Numbered from the stretch's first letter, positions 43,506-52,412 are shown. The stretch: 64,000 bases of DNA from Eubacteriales bacterium (GCA_030524175.1 JAUNHC010000014.1:19075-83074); one strand, 5' to 3'. Numbers and translations: made by a program. Notes: generated by a model from the letters alone, not told the origin.

Positions 43506-46500
43506 TTATATATTCAATAAGATCGTCTTAATTTCATAGGGGTGAAGCTCCAGTTCAACAGGCTGCCTTTTAAATCCTTCTATGGCTCTCTCCCTCAGGT
43601 CGCTCTCTGCCCAGTCCGTATAAGCAAATCCAGGGGTCAGGGTTACCTTCTGGCGTGAACCTGCATATTCATGGAATCGGATAACAAGAGCATTGCTGTC
43701 CTCAGCCTTTTTCACTGCATCCACTTCCACAAAAGGATTGTCAAGAGTGAAGAAATTCTTATAAGGCAGAGCAGAAGCCCCTTTCACCACTTTCACCGGA
43801 TTATTGAGCTGGTAAGCGCTCTGTACTGTATTACCTTCCACAAAATCTCCTCCGTGAGGCAGAAGAGAATAGGTGAAGAAATGCTCTCCCTGGTCCTGTA
43901 AATGGTCTGGCTGCAGACCTGCACGGATAAGGGAGATACGGATCACATTATCCTTTATGTCATGTCCGTATTTGCAGTCATTCAGCAGACTGACACCGTA
44001 GTTCCGCTCAGACAGGTCAGCGAAACGATGAGCCACTGATTCAAATCTTGCCTGATCCCAGCTTGTGTTCCAATGATTAGGTCTGCGGACATTTCCATAC
44101 TGGATATCATATGTTCCGTAGGTGCTGCGGATATCCACCGGGAATGCAGCTTTTAACAACTGCTGTCTCTCATGGTAGTCCACATAGGTCTTAAAATCAA
44201 TTCTTCTGTCATCCCGATAGAGGATCATATCCTGGGCAATCCGTGAATTCATATAAATCCATTCCATGTGGATGACAAGGCGCAGTGCACCGCATTCTGT
44301 CACATCAAACTCTGTGAGCTCTGTGATCTCCCTCATTTTTTCCTGATAGAAGATATCAATATCCCATGCGTCATTGTCAATAGGCTTGTCCTCAAACATT
44401 TGAAGTACATTGGCCTTTTCTCCCTTTGGAAGAACATCCCTGGAGAATGTCTTGTCATACAGCTTGGTAATCTGTCCGTACTGGTTCAATGTGATACTGT
44501 AAAATGGAGTCTCCACTTCTCTTCCGCTGACCATAAAACTGCTTGCCGTTTGGGGTGCCTGGACGGAAACTCCCGCTTTTGCCGCTGCCTCTTCCGGCTG
44601 GAAATGGACAACGGCACATCCCATGGCCGGAATCTTATCCAAAGCCACATAAGTAAGGCCGTCACTTCTCTGTGACTCAAGTACATTCCCTTGTTCGTCC
44701 GTAAACACACCTTTTCTTGTTTCAGGTACGGCTGCCAGCTCACTGATCTCCCAGCCCGATGCATTCCATACCGTGTAGGAATCTTCTTTTTCTGAGAGAA
44801 GACTGCTCAGTGATTCTCTCTCCACACAGTCGGCAATGCTTTCAATGATTCCATAGTCTTTATGACAATCCTCATATACATCATGGATGGAAGAACCGGG
44901 GATGATGTCATGGAACTGGTTTGTAAGAATAAGGTGCCAGCCTTCACGAAGTTTGTCCTGCTTTGCATTTTTCATATTTCCTGAAAGCACACCTTCCATG
45001 GCAGTAAGCCACTCGGCTCTCCTGTAAAGAAGCTCCATTTTCCGGTTCATACGCTTATTGTATGCCTGGCTGGTATAAGTTCCCCTGTGGTATTCCAGAT
45101 ACAGTTCCCCGTCCCAAGTATGAACATAATTGCTTGTATTTTTTACAGTTTCCTTTAAATCATCAAAGTATTCCGATGCCTTACTTGTCTTCAGGGAAGG
45201 CAGGCCCGGCATTTTGTCAATTCTTCTTCTTCGCTCCAGAAGATCGCGGTTGACTCCGCCGCCTCCGTCTCCATAGCCATAGCTGATCAGCAGATCCTGG
45301 TTGATCTCTTTTTCACTGTACGCATCCCACACGCCCTTTACTGTCTTAGCTGTGAGAAGGCCATTGTAGGTGTAAAACCAGGAACCTGGCTCATTCCACG
45401 GTTCCGGTGTGGTGATAAAGTGGGTCAGGACTTCCGAACCGTCCATTCCCTTCCACCGGAAAGTATCATGAGGCATACGGTTATACTGGTTCCAGCTTAT
45501 TTTTGTTGTCATGAACATATCAATGCCTGATTTCCGAAGGATCTGGGGAAGGGCCCAGGAATACCCGAAAACGTCTGGCAGCCAGAGATAATGTATGTCT
45601 TTGTCAAACTCATCCTTAATAAATTTACTTCCCAGAAGGATCTGGCGTGTAAGGGATTCTCCGCTTGTAAGGTTACAGTCAGCTTCCACCCACATGGCTC
45701 CGTCAGTTTCCCAGCGTCCTTCCTTAACCTTTTCCTTGATGGCCTGGTAAATTTCCGGGAAATCCTCTTTAATATAAGCATAAATTTGAGGCTGTGTCTG
45801 AAGAAAGATATACTCAGGGAAAAGCTCCATCATCCTGAGCACGGTAGAAAAGGAACGTGATGCCTTCTCATGAGTATGTTTCAGTCTCCATAACCATGCC
45901 ATATCAATATGTGTATGACCCACACAGCGTACATTTACCAGAGTATTCTTGTCCATTGCGTCAATGCGCTCATTGAGAATGTCGTCAGCCTGATGGACTG
46001 ATTCATAAAATTCCCCACTTCCCGGATAGGACCAGTCAATACAATGGCATGCTTCATCCAGTGCCTCGCGGAGCTTATATTTTTCCGGGCTACCATCCTC
46101 CAGAACGCTGATGGTTTCCAGGATCACAGTTCCCAGATAATAAATATCGTCAACCTTCTCATCCAGCCATGCCAACTGTGCTTCATTGATCCGGTGCTCC
46201 TGGTCTCTTGGGACACCGCCCCCTTCCAGCCCTGACCACAGACGGAAAGTAAGGGAAACATCTCTTCCGCAATCCTCTTCCTTAAAGAAAACCTCCTGGT
46301 GATTGGAGTCAACACCCTGATAAGGTGCCTGGTCAATATAGCACATAGCCTCAAATCCGCTGTTGTTTCCGGCTCCTGTTTTGCCGAAGTCAAAGCATCC
46401 TACTGCTCTTTTTCCGCGGAAGGTTTCAGGAATATGGATATCTGTGTGGAGCCAGAGATAACGGTCACGTCCTGACCAGTATTCTCCAGCCTTCATCTCT

Positions 46501-46652
46501 CTCCAATCTGTATAATCTACGGGAACCTGTGGGTTCACCAGCCTTTCTTCATCTTCGCAGGCTGCAAAGCTCTCAATCTTCATGATGTCGCGGTACCGGT
46601 AATTCTTCAGTTCTGTGACTCTGCGGTCTAATTTTCTGTCCTTTAAAAACAT
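43506..46652 (-). CDS. GH38 alpha-mannosidase
   Basis: 1048 residues. After an N-terminal domain (1-240) comes the GH38 catalytic domain with the zinc motif HTHIDMAWLW (His248 and Asp250 among the ligands) and the nucleophile Asp325 in WVEADCNLTSGESL. NQFHDIIPGSS gives another metal-site His. The middle helical bundle and C-terminal beta domains follow; the length is full. No signal peptide, so it removes alpha-mannose from imported oligosaccharides in the cytoplasm, as expected for N-glycan or mannan side chains. AGGAGG precedes the ATG. A promoter (46746-46774) is visible before it, so it can be expressed apart from GH125. Confidence 0.95.
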   Translation of the reverse strand: MFLKDRKLDRRVTELKNYRYRDIMKIESFAACEDEERLVNPQVPVDYTDWREMKAGEYWSGRDRYLWLHTDIHIPETFRGKRAVGCFDFGKTGAGNNSGFEAMCYIDQAPYQGVDSNHQEVFFKEEDCGRDVSLTFRLWSGLEGGGVPRDQEHRINEAQLAWLDEKVDDIYYLGTVILETISVLEDGSPEKYKLREALDEACHCIDWSYPGSGEFYESVHQADDILNERIDAMDKNTLVNVRCVGHTHIDMAWLWRLKHTHEKASRSFSTVLRMMELFPEYIFLQTQPQIYAYIKEDFPEIYQAIKEKVKEGRWETDGAMWVEADCNLTSGESLTRQILLGSKFIKDEFDKDIHYLWLPDVFGYSWALPQILRKSGIDMFMTTKISWNQYNRMPHDTFRWKGMDGSEVLTHFITTPEPWNEPGSWFYTYNGLLTAKTVKGVWDAYSEKEINQDLLISYGYGDGGGGVNRDLLERRRRIDKMPGLPSLKTSKASEYFDDLKETVKNTSNYVHTWDGELYLEYHRGTYTSQAYNKRMNRKMELLYRRAEWLTAMEGVLSGNMKNAKQDKLREGWHLILTNQFHDIIPGSSIHDVYEDCHKDYGIIESIADCVERESLSSLLSEKEDSYTVWNASGWEISELAAVPETRKGVFTDEQGNVLESQRSDGLTYVALDKIPAMGCAVVHFQPEEAAAKAGVSVQAPQTASSFMVSGREVETPFYSITLNQYGQITKLYDKTFSRDVLPKGEKANVLQMFEDKPIDNDAWDIDIFYQEKMREITELTEFDVTECGALRLVIHMEWIYMNSRIAQDMILYRDDRRIDFKTYVDYHERQQLLKAAFPVDIRSTYGTYDIQYGNVRRPNHWNTSWDQARFESVAHRFADLSERNYGVSLLNDCKYGHDIKDNVIRISLIRAGLQPDHLQDQGEHFFTYSLLPHGGDFVEGNTVQSAYQLNNPVKVVKGASALPYKNFFTLDNPFVEVDAVKKAEDSNALVIRFHEYAGSRQKVTLTPGFAYTDWAESDLRERAIEGFKRQPVELELHPYEIKTILLNI

Positions 46653-46745
46653 GATGTCCTCCTGCTTTTGAAATTCATGGATTTTATTTTGTCGGGCAGC
46701 TGCTTCTCATTCATCTTCTGACACCCGAATCTTATTTACAAGGTC

Positions 46746-46774
46746 ATTGTACTTTGCCCTGCACAAAATCACAA
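46746..46774 (-). promoter_or_regulatory. Promoter of the GH38 gene
   Basis: Minus-strand TTGTGA (46769-46774), 17-base spacer, TACAAT (46746-46751), in the 153-base gap after GH125. Confidence 0.55.
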
Positions 46775-46805
46775 TTTTCTTTATTCTATGTTTAGTGAAC
46801 AAATT

Positions 46806-48083
46806 CTAAATTTCATATCCCATACAGGAAAGAAGCAGTTCCGCATACATGGCATTTGCCCAGGAGAACCATTCTCTTGTGTAATGAGCCGGATCGTCAC
46901 AGTCAAATCCTTCATGCATCATATTTTTACCGCCATCCGTGTCTGCCATTTTTCTTAAGATTTTAAGCTTTTCTTCCTTTGTCTCTGCTGTCAGGCCTTC
47001 CATAGCCATTGCAATATGCCAGATATAACCAGACGGCGTGTGGGGACTTCCAATCCCTGCTGCCGCCTTCCCTTTATAATAGAAAGGATTGGCATCACTC
47101 AGGAGAAAACGCCGTGTATTCTCAGCCACATCCTTCCTCTTCCCTTCATATCCAAGATACTTCATCGACAGAAGGCTTGGCACATTGGCATCATCCATAA
47201 GATTGAACTGTCCGTAGCCATCCACTTCATAGGCATAAATTTCCCCAAATTCTTCTGTGGCTGTGATTCCATACTTTTCTATTGCTGTGTCCACATCCTC
47301 TGCAAGCTGTCCTGCCTGTTGGGAAAAGTCACTTTCATGGTAAATTTCCTGTGCGATCTCTGCCAGATAATGAAGGACAGTCACAGCAAACATATTGGAA
47401 GGAATGAGATATCCGTAAGTACAGGCATCATCACTGGGGCGGAAACCTGACCAGATAAGTCCGATTCCCGGTTTCGTCAGCGCCCCCTTCCCCTCCCGGG
47501 AAAGAGTATCGGTAAAGAAAGAACCTTTTCGCTGGAAACGATAGGAAGAACATTCTTCATGACGCTGCTCCGTGCGGAACACCTGGAGGATTTTTTCCGC
47601 ACCTATGCGGAAATTCTCATCGAACTGTGAGGTCAGCCCTGTATTTTTCCACAAAAGATAAGCAAGCTGGATGGGGTAACAAAGAGAATCCACTTCAAAT
47701 TTTTTCTCCCACACCATAGGGTCCTGATCCGGATAGTCCTTTTCCCAGCAGGCGCCGCTGGCTGTCTCGTTAAAAGCATTGGCGTAGGGTTCTCTGCAGA
47801 TATAATAGAATTGTCGGCGCACAAGCCCGGCGATCACCTGGGCCAGTTCATCATCTCCCCGGGCCGGAACCAGATAGGGGCGAAGCTGAGCCGTAGAATC
47901 ACGAAGCCACATAGCCGGGATATCCCCTGTGATAACATAGGTGGTTTCGTCTTCAAGAATCTTTACCGTGGTATTTAATGTATTGGAATAACAATTTTCA
48001 AAAATATCAGCCAGCCGGGGCTCATCCTTAAAAACCTCTCTGGCTTTTATTATTAATTCCTGTACTGATATTGGATTTTCCAT
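46806..48083 (-). CDS. GH125 exo-alpha-1,6-mannosidase
   Basis: 425 residues of GH125 (formerly DUF1237), metal-independent inverting enzymes that remove terminal alpha-1,6-linked mannose. The opening MWLRDSTAQLRPYL, SGFRPSDDACTYGYLIPSNMF (with the likely general acid Asp) and GSPHTPSGYIWHIAMAMEGL are family hallmarks; the general base Glu is expected near the C-terminus (HYTREWFSWANAMYAEL). No signal peptide. Placed before GH38 on the same strand, so the two alpha-mannosidases act together on imported mannosides. Unlike GH38 it has no nearby sensor gene. Confidence 0.95.
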   Translation of the reverse strand: MENPISVQELIIKAREVFKDEPRLADIFENCYSNTLNTTVKILEDETTYVITGDIPAMWLRDSTAQLRPYLVPARGDDELAQVIAGLVRRQFYYICREPYANAFNETASGACWEKDYPDQDPMVWEKKFEVDSLCYPIQLAYLLWKNTGLTSQFDENFRIGAEKILQVFRTEQRHEECSSYRFQRKGSFFTDTLSREGKGALTKPGIGLIWSGFRPSDDACTYGYLIPSNMFAVTVLHYLAEIAQEIYHESDFSQQAGQLAEDVDTAIEKYGITATEEFGEIYAYEVDGYGQFNLMDDANVPSLLSMKYLGYEGKRKDVAENTRRFLLSDANPFYYKGKAAAGIGSPHTPSGYIWHIAMAMEGLTAETKEEKLKILRKMADTDGGKNMMHEGFDCDDPAHYTREWFSWANAMYAELLLSCMGYEI

Positions 48084-48316
48084 ATAAACTTCCTCCCTGG
48101 CCTGCCGGAGTTTTACCCTGTTACTGTTTGCATATATTTTGGGGTGCCGGCAGGATCTGGTCTTTTTGTCTTTATATTAATATATTTTAAAAAGGCCAGG
48201 CTTTTGAGGAAAGTGGAATAACTCTAGGTTAAGGGAATTTTTTTCATTATTAATGTAGATATTTACATTTGAGCACATTTTTTCGTACTGTGGAAAATTG
48301 TGAAGTGTATAGATAA

Positions 48317-48415
48317 GGGAGAGCTTACGAGTCTCTCCAGATTTAGTTCAGTGATCGTGTTGCGGAAACTTGCGAAGTCCGTGACCGGGGGAGAACCTGC
48401 GGGTCTCTCCCTCTT
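48317..48415 (+). other. Cluster of three hairpins, possible small RNA or terminator region
   Basis: In the 384-base gap between GH125 and the TOPRIM-like gene, the plus strand has GGAGAG-CTTACGAGT-CTCTCC (48318-48338), a weaker CGGAAACTT/AAGTCCG stem, and GGGAGAACC/GGTCTCTCCC (48389-48411) followed by T-rich sequence. The first and last hairpins are similar to each other. It may be an intergenic RNA; no family is recognised. The rest of the gap (48084-48316) is AT-rich and holds nothing I can name. Confidence 0.4.
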
Positions 48416-48467
48416 TCATTTTAAGGAGTAACCTCTCGGTGTTTTCCTTTTCTTAATATTGATGTGT

Positions 48468-49100
48468 TTATAATTTACAACGTTCATTTATATTACTGCA
48501 CTTCACACCTATTGTATCGCATATGACACGTATTTCACCGCAAATATGTGGAAATATCTTATCCATGTCCAATGCCTCCACCAACCCTTTGCATTGAATT
48601 CCTTTAATGTATGATTTATTTGCTTTCTGAAACAACTGTACCAGTCCCTTTTGTCCCTTATATGCAGTGACATCTATTTTTGCCGGAAGTCTCAAAAAAC
48701 GTTTCAGACCGTCTGTATCCAATAAAAACCAATCTTCAATGGATTTCTCCGCACGAATTTGTTCAATTCGATCGGCACCTTTTTCCTGTAAGGCCTTTGT
48801 CACTGCCTTCCAATCTACCGGTGGTTTTCTACTGTATTGAAATACATCCGTATCGTAACATAAAGCCACAACATAGTAATGATCCGGGTATTTCTGCTTT
48901 ACGCTATTTTCAAAAATACGGCATACCTTACTTTGATAATTACCCACACCCTTGACATTTTTTATTTCAATACTGCAATTTCCTCTCCCAGCCTTCTGTC
49001 GGATAGAAGATACCATCTTTTTATAAAAATCTACTTCCGTGTCTCCTTCGATAAAAATCGTCAGAACGATTTTCTTATCCTTTTCTTTCTTTTTCACCAT
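48468..49100 (-). CDS. TOPRIM-like (RloB/OLD-partner type) putative nuclease
   Basis: 210 residues. The N-terminus IVLTIFIEGDTEVDFY has the EGxTE motif (Glu18, Glu22) and a later strand VVALCYDTDVF gives the DxD motif (Asp83, Asp85), together matching a TOPRIM-type metal site as in RloB/DUF4276-like proteins. A SIEDWFLLDTDGLKRFLRL segment is also typical of these. No signal peptide. It follows the ATPase gene by 3 bases and must be co-translated. ATPase + TOPRIM pairs (split OLD-like, RloAB, PARIS-type) act in anti-phage defence, often by abortive infection. The family call is by motif only; it could be a distant or new variant. Confidence 0.72.
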   Translation of the reverse strand: MVKKKEKDKKIVLTIFIEGDTEVDFYKKMVSSIRQKAGRGNCSIEIKNVKGVGNYQSKVCRIFENSVKQKYPDHYYVVALCYDTDVFQYSRKPPVDWKAVTKALQEKGADRIEQIRAEKSIEDWFLLDTDGLKRFLRLPAKIDVTAYKGQKGLVQLFQKANKSYIKGIQCKGLVEALDMDKIFPHICGEIRVICDTIGVKCSNINERCKL

Positions 49101-49103
49101 AGA

Positions 49104-50387
49104 CTATTTCTCCAAGTACGTATTCAACAGCGCTATCTCGTCTTCACCCCCGGAAAGCAATTCAAAAATATAACTCCCCACTGATGCTCCGCTATCTGAA
49201 GCATCATTTTCCAGACGTTTTACTTTTCCTGCATCTATTCTGGCAAACTCAGCAAGCCCATAAGGATTTGGCTTACCTACATAGATATCCTCTGTCGAAA
49301 CATATTCAATAATATACGGTGAGTGACTGGCTACAATAATCTTACAGTCACCCGCAAGCTGTGTAAGAACGCGTAAATATCCCTGCAGTAAAGACGGGTG
49401 AATGGAATTTTCCGGTTCTTCAAATGCAATCAATGTCATATTTTGTATATTGGCAACAACTGCAAATGTCAACATCAGAAAGACCCGTTTCGCACCATCT
49501 GACATACTCGTAAAATCCAATGGCTGGTTTAGGTTTTCATCCTTAACAAAAATAGAGTATACCTTGTTTGAGATTGTGTATGGAGCATCATTGGAAATAT
49601 TAATCCGCTGCTTTTGCCCTATATCAAACTCCTGCACTTCAATATCAGTAATGTTTGGGAACAACTGCTTAAATATATCTGTAAGCAGTTCAAACTGAGG
49701 TCTGTGATACTTCTTTAAGCGATAGATCACTCTTGGCATATCGCTAAAATCCATTAACTCAGTATCTTCTTCACCTTTTAATACCAGAAGATTCTTATGG
49801 TACAGGTTAGAAGTATCAAAATGTCGTTCCACATACACACTGATTGTATTGATTTCCTCAAGGATCGACATGTAGTAAAGATCGTCATAATTCATCAGCT
49901 TGCTTACGATTAACTCATCGTCTGCAATCTTAATCACACTGCTACACCTTCCAGTTTGTGATGATTTGAATAAAGAGCGTTCTTCTCTACTGATCAGCTT
50001 GATGTATTTCTTCCCTCCATTAACTTTACGTGCATTTAGCCATTCTCCACTGATTTTTCTTCCACCATCATTTTTAATCCAGATAAAACAAAATCCATAG
50101 TTTATTTCGTATTGTTCTTCCTGAAACTCTGTTTCAAGTAAGAAATCCACCTTAAAATCATGTTTTTCAGTTTTTTTATTGAGTGGTATCCCTTGTTTCC
50201 ATGCCATCATAGAATTTCTTACAGAAGCACTGGACCGGATAAAATCCACTGCAAAATCAATAGCTTCCATCAAATTAGATTTTCCATAGCTGTTTTCGGA
50301 GACAAGCGAAGTCATCTCATTGCCAAAAACGATCTCGCTTTCTTTAATATTACGAAATCCTTCAATTTTAACACTTTTTAACCTCAT
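49104..50387 (-). CDS. AAA15/OLD-type ABC-class ATPase of a putative defence pair
   Basis: 427 residues. An SMC/OLD-like P-loop ATPase: the N-terminus MRLKSVKIEGFRNI, Walker A SENSYGKS at 30-37 (Ser replaces the usual first Gly), an ABC signature-like FTSMSDGAKR at 292-301, Walker B TLIAFEEPEN at 318-327, D-loop SIHPSLL and H-loop VASHSPY at 352-358. There is no fused TOPRIM domain; that activity is encoded by the next gene. Such ATPases sense phage components or DNA ends and license the effector. The promoter at 50428-50455 serves the pair. The surrounding DNA is more AT-rich than the sugar genes, which fits horizontal gain. Confidence 0.85.
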   Translation of the reverse strand: MRLKSVKIEGFRNIKESEIVFGNEMTSLVSENSYGKSNLMEAIDFAVDFIRSSASVRNSMMAWKQGIPLNKKTEKHDFKVDFLLETEFQEEQYEINYGFCFIWIKNDGGRKISGEWLNARKVNGGKKYIKLISREERSLFKSSQTGRCSSVIKIADDELIVSKLMNYDDLYYMSILEEINTISVYVERHFDTSNLYHKNLLVLKGEEDTELMDFSDMPRVIYRLKKYHRPQFELLTDIFKQLFPNITDIEVQEFDIGQKQRINISNDAPYTISNKVYSIFVKDENLNQPLDFTSMSDGAKRVFLMLTFAVVANIQNMTLIAFEEPENSIHPSLLQGYLRVLTQLAGDCKIIVASHSPYIIEYVSTEDIYVGKPNPYGLAEFARIDAGKVKRLENDASDSGASVGSYIFELLSGGEDEIALLNTYLEK

Positions 50388-50427
50388 GATGTCTTCTTCC
50401 TTCCATTAAGTACGCTAATATACTTTC

Positions 50428-50455
50428 ATTATACTCTCATTCATTTAAAACGCAA
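50428..50455 (-). promoter_or_regulatory. Promoter of the ATPase/TOPRIM pair
   Basis: Minus-strand TTGCGT (50450-50455), 16-base spacer, TATAAT (50428-50433), about 40 bases before the ATPase ATG. The AT-rich stretch to 50570 holds nothing else I can name. Confidence 0.65.
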
Positions 50456-50604
50456 TACTTTTTATCGTTTTAAATTATATTATCTCCTTTTTTATTAATT
50501 ATATACTTTAAATCGTTTAATTTCATTACGTTATTATCTCTTTACTTCACACTGTTTCCTTTGATTAAAATTGTCCAACTGCCCCCAAATTTTATACAAT
50601 AAAA

Positions 50605-50630
50605 TAGGATCTGATTACTCAGATCCCCTC
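50605..50630 (-). terminator. Terminator after the AgrA remnant
   Basis: Arms GGATCTGA/TCAGATCC (50608-50627) with a 4-base loop; the minus strand continues with TATTTTATT. The remnant's stop codon lies in the stem. Confidence 0.65.
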
Positions 50631-50702
50631 TGCATAAAACAGTATCTTTTCCAGTTCTCCGCCGATTTCCGGGCGGTCATCACAGATGTCTATATAAAAC
50701 AT
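50619..50702 (-). pseudogene. AgrA/LytTR response-regulator N-terminal remnant (27 codons)
   Basis: The minus strand encodes MFYIDICDDRPEIGGELEKI and seven more residues, closely matching the first residues of the AgrA-like protein at 60664-61395 (MFHIGICDDCREIGGELEEM). The upstream GGGAGGGAAG ribosome site is also conserved. The frame runs into a terminator. It is a truncated copy of the regulator gene, not a functional regulator, though it could still be translated as a short peptide. Confidence 0.85.
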
Positions 50703-50743
50703 GTTACCTTCCCTCCCGGTAAAATGCAATACCTGCACCAACT

Positions 50744-50883
50744 TCAATTATATCTGCATTTTCCCCAACAGTTCTGCTTTCTGTCCTCCAGATGCCCAAG
50801 GAATCGCGGACTGCTTAGGATAGCCAGGAGCACTAATAATACAAAACTGCTGAAATAATGGATAAAATCTTTCGCTCTTTCAT
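50744..50883 (-). pseudogene. Remnant of the 58093-58797-type membrane protein, frameshifted
   Basis: From ATG at 50883 the frame gives MKERKILSIISAV, then stops; shifted by one base it continues LLVLLAILSSPRFLGHLEDRKQN, matching LSVILAILSSPRFLGYLKNRKQK of the intact protein at 58093-58797. The copy ends after about 45 codons, just before bases that match the tail of the DUF5107 gene and the AgrA start. A mosaic scar of a duplicated module. Confidence 0.85.
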
Positions 50884-50904
50884 AGTTTATTCCCCCCATT
50901 TACT

Positions 50905-51543
50905 TCATCGAATCAAAGATAACCTCCCATTATCAATCTCATAAACATGACTGCACAGCATGTCAATATCTTCACGATTATGGCTGGCAAGCAAAATGGC
51001 TTTCCCTTCATCTCTCAACTTCAGAAAAAGCTTCCGCATTTCTTCCACACCTCTCTTATCCAATCCGTTCATAGGTTCATCCAATATAAGGATTTTAGGG
51101 TTCTCCATGATGGCCTGAGCAATTGCAAGACGCTGACGCATTCCAAGGGAATACTGGCCTACATGTTTATGATTGTGGGGATCAAGCCCCACCTGTCTCA
51201 TTATTTGTTCTATGTGCTCCTTATCCTTTTTATTTCGGATACGATACAAAAAATCCAAATTTTTAAACCCACTTTTATTACGCAAAAATGCCGGCTCCTC
51301 GATTATGATTCCGGCGTTCCCGCAAATCCCTTCCGCATGATCCGGAAATGTAATCCGCACACATCCTCCATCCGGTTTAAAAAAGCCACAGATACATTTA
51401 AAAAGCACACTTTTTCCACAGCCATTATACCCGACAAATCCTATGATTTCTCCTTCTTTGCACACAAAACTGAGATCATTAAGAACAACATTTTTTCCAA
51501 AAGCTTTTGAAAGATTCTCTACTTGTATAATCTCCACACTCAC
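50905..51543 (-). CDS. ABC transporter ATP-binding protein (left agr-linked module)
   Basis: 212 residues. Walker A GYNGCGKS, signature YSLGMRQRLAIAQA, Walker B ILILDEPMNGLD and H-loop LASHN are all present; Q-loop in IIIEEPAF. The type resembles ATPases of bacteriocin-immunity and antibiotic ABC transporters (BcrA/LanF class). The GTG at 51543 is chosen as the start because it overlaps the upstream stop (GTGA) and has GGAG upstream; the longer frame runs back into the permease gene. It pairs with the two membrane proteins encoded before it. It is related to the 55766-56407 ATPase of the right module. Confidence 0.88.
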   Translation of the reverse strand: MSVEIIQVENLSKAFGKNVVLNDLSFVCKEGEIIGFVGYNGCGKSVLFKCICGFFKPDGGCVRITFPDHAEGICGNAGIIIEEPAFLRNKSGFKNLDFLYRIRNKKDKEHIEQIMRQVGLDPHNHKHVGQYSLGMRQRLAIAQAIMENPKILILDEPMNGLDKRGVEEMRKLFLKLRDEGKAILLASHNREDIDMLCSHVYEIDNGRLSLIR

Positions 51544-52412
51544 TCTTCTTCTCCATTCCACTGGAAACGTTTTCGATGCAATGCAGCTGCCGTAATGACT
51601 AAAGTTACAGCTAAATACCCCGCCAATATACAAAAAACCGTGGAAACTGGAGGGATAACACTAAAGATAAGCCTTTTTGTATGAAACAGCCCTGTCTGCA
51701 GCCAGGAAACAGGGGATATCATATGGAACCAATAATGTTTGGATATATCCCAGGCCTGTGTGGCAAAGGGCAATATGGCAAATATACCTGAAATAATAAG
51801 TCCCGCTGTCCTTCCGATCAAAAGCCCCACAGAAAAAATCACAAATCCCAACAGCATAAAAACCAGACTGTCTAAAATAAGAACCAAAATCCCCGCCTGC
51901 CATGCTTCCATACTTTCCATAAATGAATACTGAAGGTTAAAAGTAATCCCAAACTGATCCGCTGCATTTGTCATAGCTAAGGTTTTCATCATTTTGCCCC
52001 ACCCAAATGTCCAGTCTATATTAGGAAGCATCCTTAGAATCCCCATTAAAAACAATGCTGCTGTCATTGAAAAACTACACAGAGCTATGCTCCCAAGCTG
52101 GGCCGCCGCCCACCGGACTTCTCCAATACGGATTAACTGATACATTCCATTACGGTTCAAATATGGGGCGCTGGAAAATAAATATACAGCAGCAAGTCCA
52201 ACTGCTGCACAAGTAAAATCATTTGTCATAATGTTTATAAAAAACCAGGGAGAACAAGGATAATCCAACTTTTCGCAGGCCTGGCCCAATGTAATATAAT
52301 ACTGGTCAAAAGCTAAAAAAATCAGAAGCAGCAATACAAATGTCCGTCTTTGATAAAATCGAAACAGATACAGCTTCCAAGTATAATTGCATTGTTGTTT
52401 CACACTATCCAT
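51540..52412 (-). CDS. ABC transporter membrane protein (left module, second permease)
   Basis: 290 residues with about six hydrophobic helices and no soluble domain. N-terminal basic segment (YLFRFYQRRTFVLLLLIFLAFDQYY) then membrane spans, as in ABC-2 type permeases such as LanE/LanG. AGGAGG precedes the ATG; it overlaps the preceding gene by 8 bases and the ATPase gene by 4, so the four genes are tightly coupled. Substrate unknown; a peptide or antimicrobial is the usual cargo of this class. Confidence 0.8.
   Translation of the reverse strand: MDSVKQQCNYTWKLYLFRFYQRRTFVLLLLIFLAFDQYYITLGQACEKLDYPCSPWFFINIMTNDFTCAAVGLAAVYLFSSAPYLNRNGMYQLIRIGEVRWAAAQLGSIALCSFSMTAALFLMGILRMLPNIDWTFGWGKMMKTLAMTNAADQFGITFNLQYSFMESMEAWQAGILVLILDSLVFMLLGFVIFSVGLLIGRTAGLIISGIFAILPFATQAWDISKHYWFHMISPVSWLQTGLFHTKRLIFSVIPPVSTVFCILAGYLAVTLVITAAALHRKRFQWNGEEE

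Noticed and set aside
43156-43539. Plus-strand frames encoding a repetitive protein
   Set aside because: The repeats in the product only mirror the 54-bp DNA repeat; frames are antisense to real genes and lack ribosome sites.
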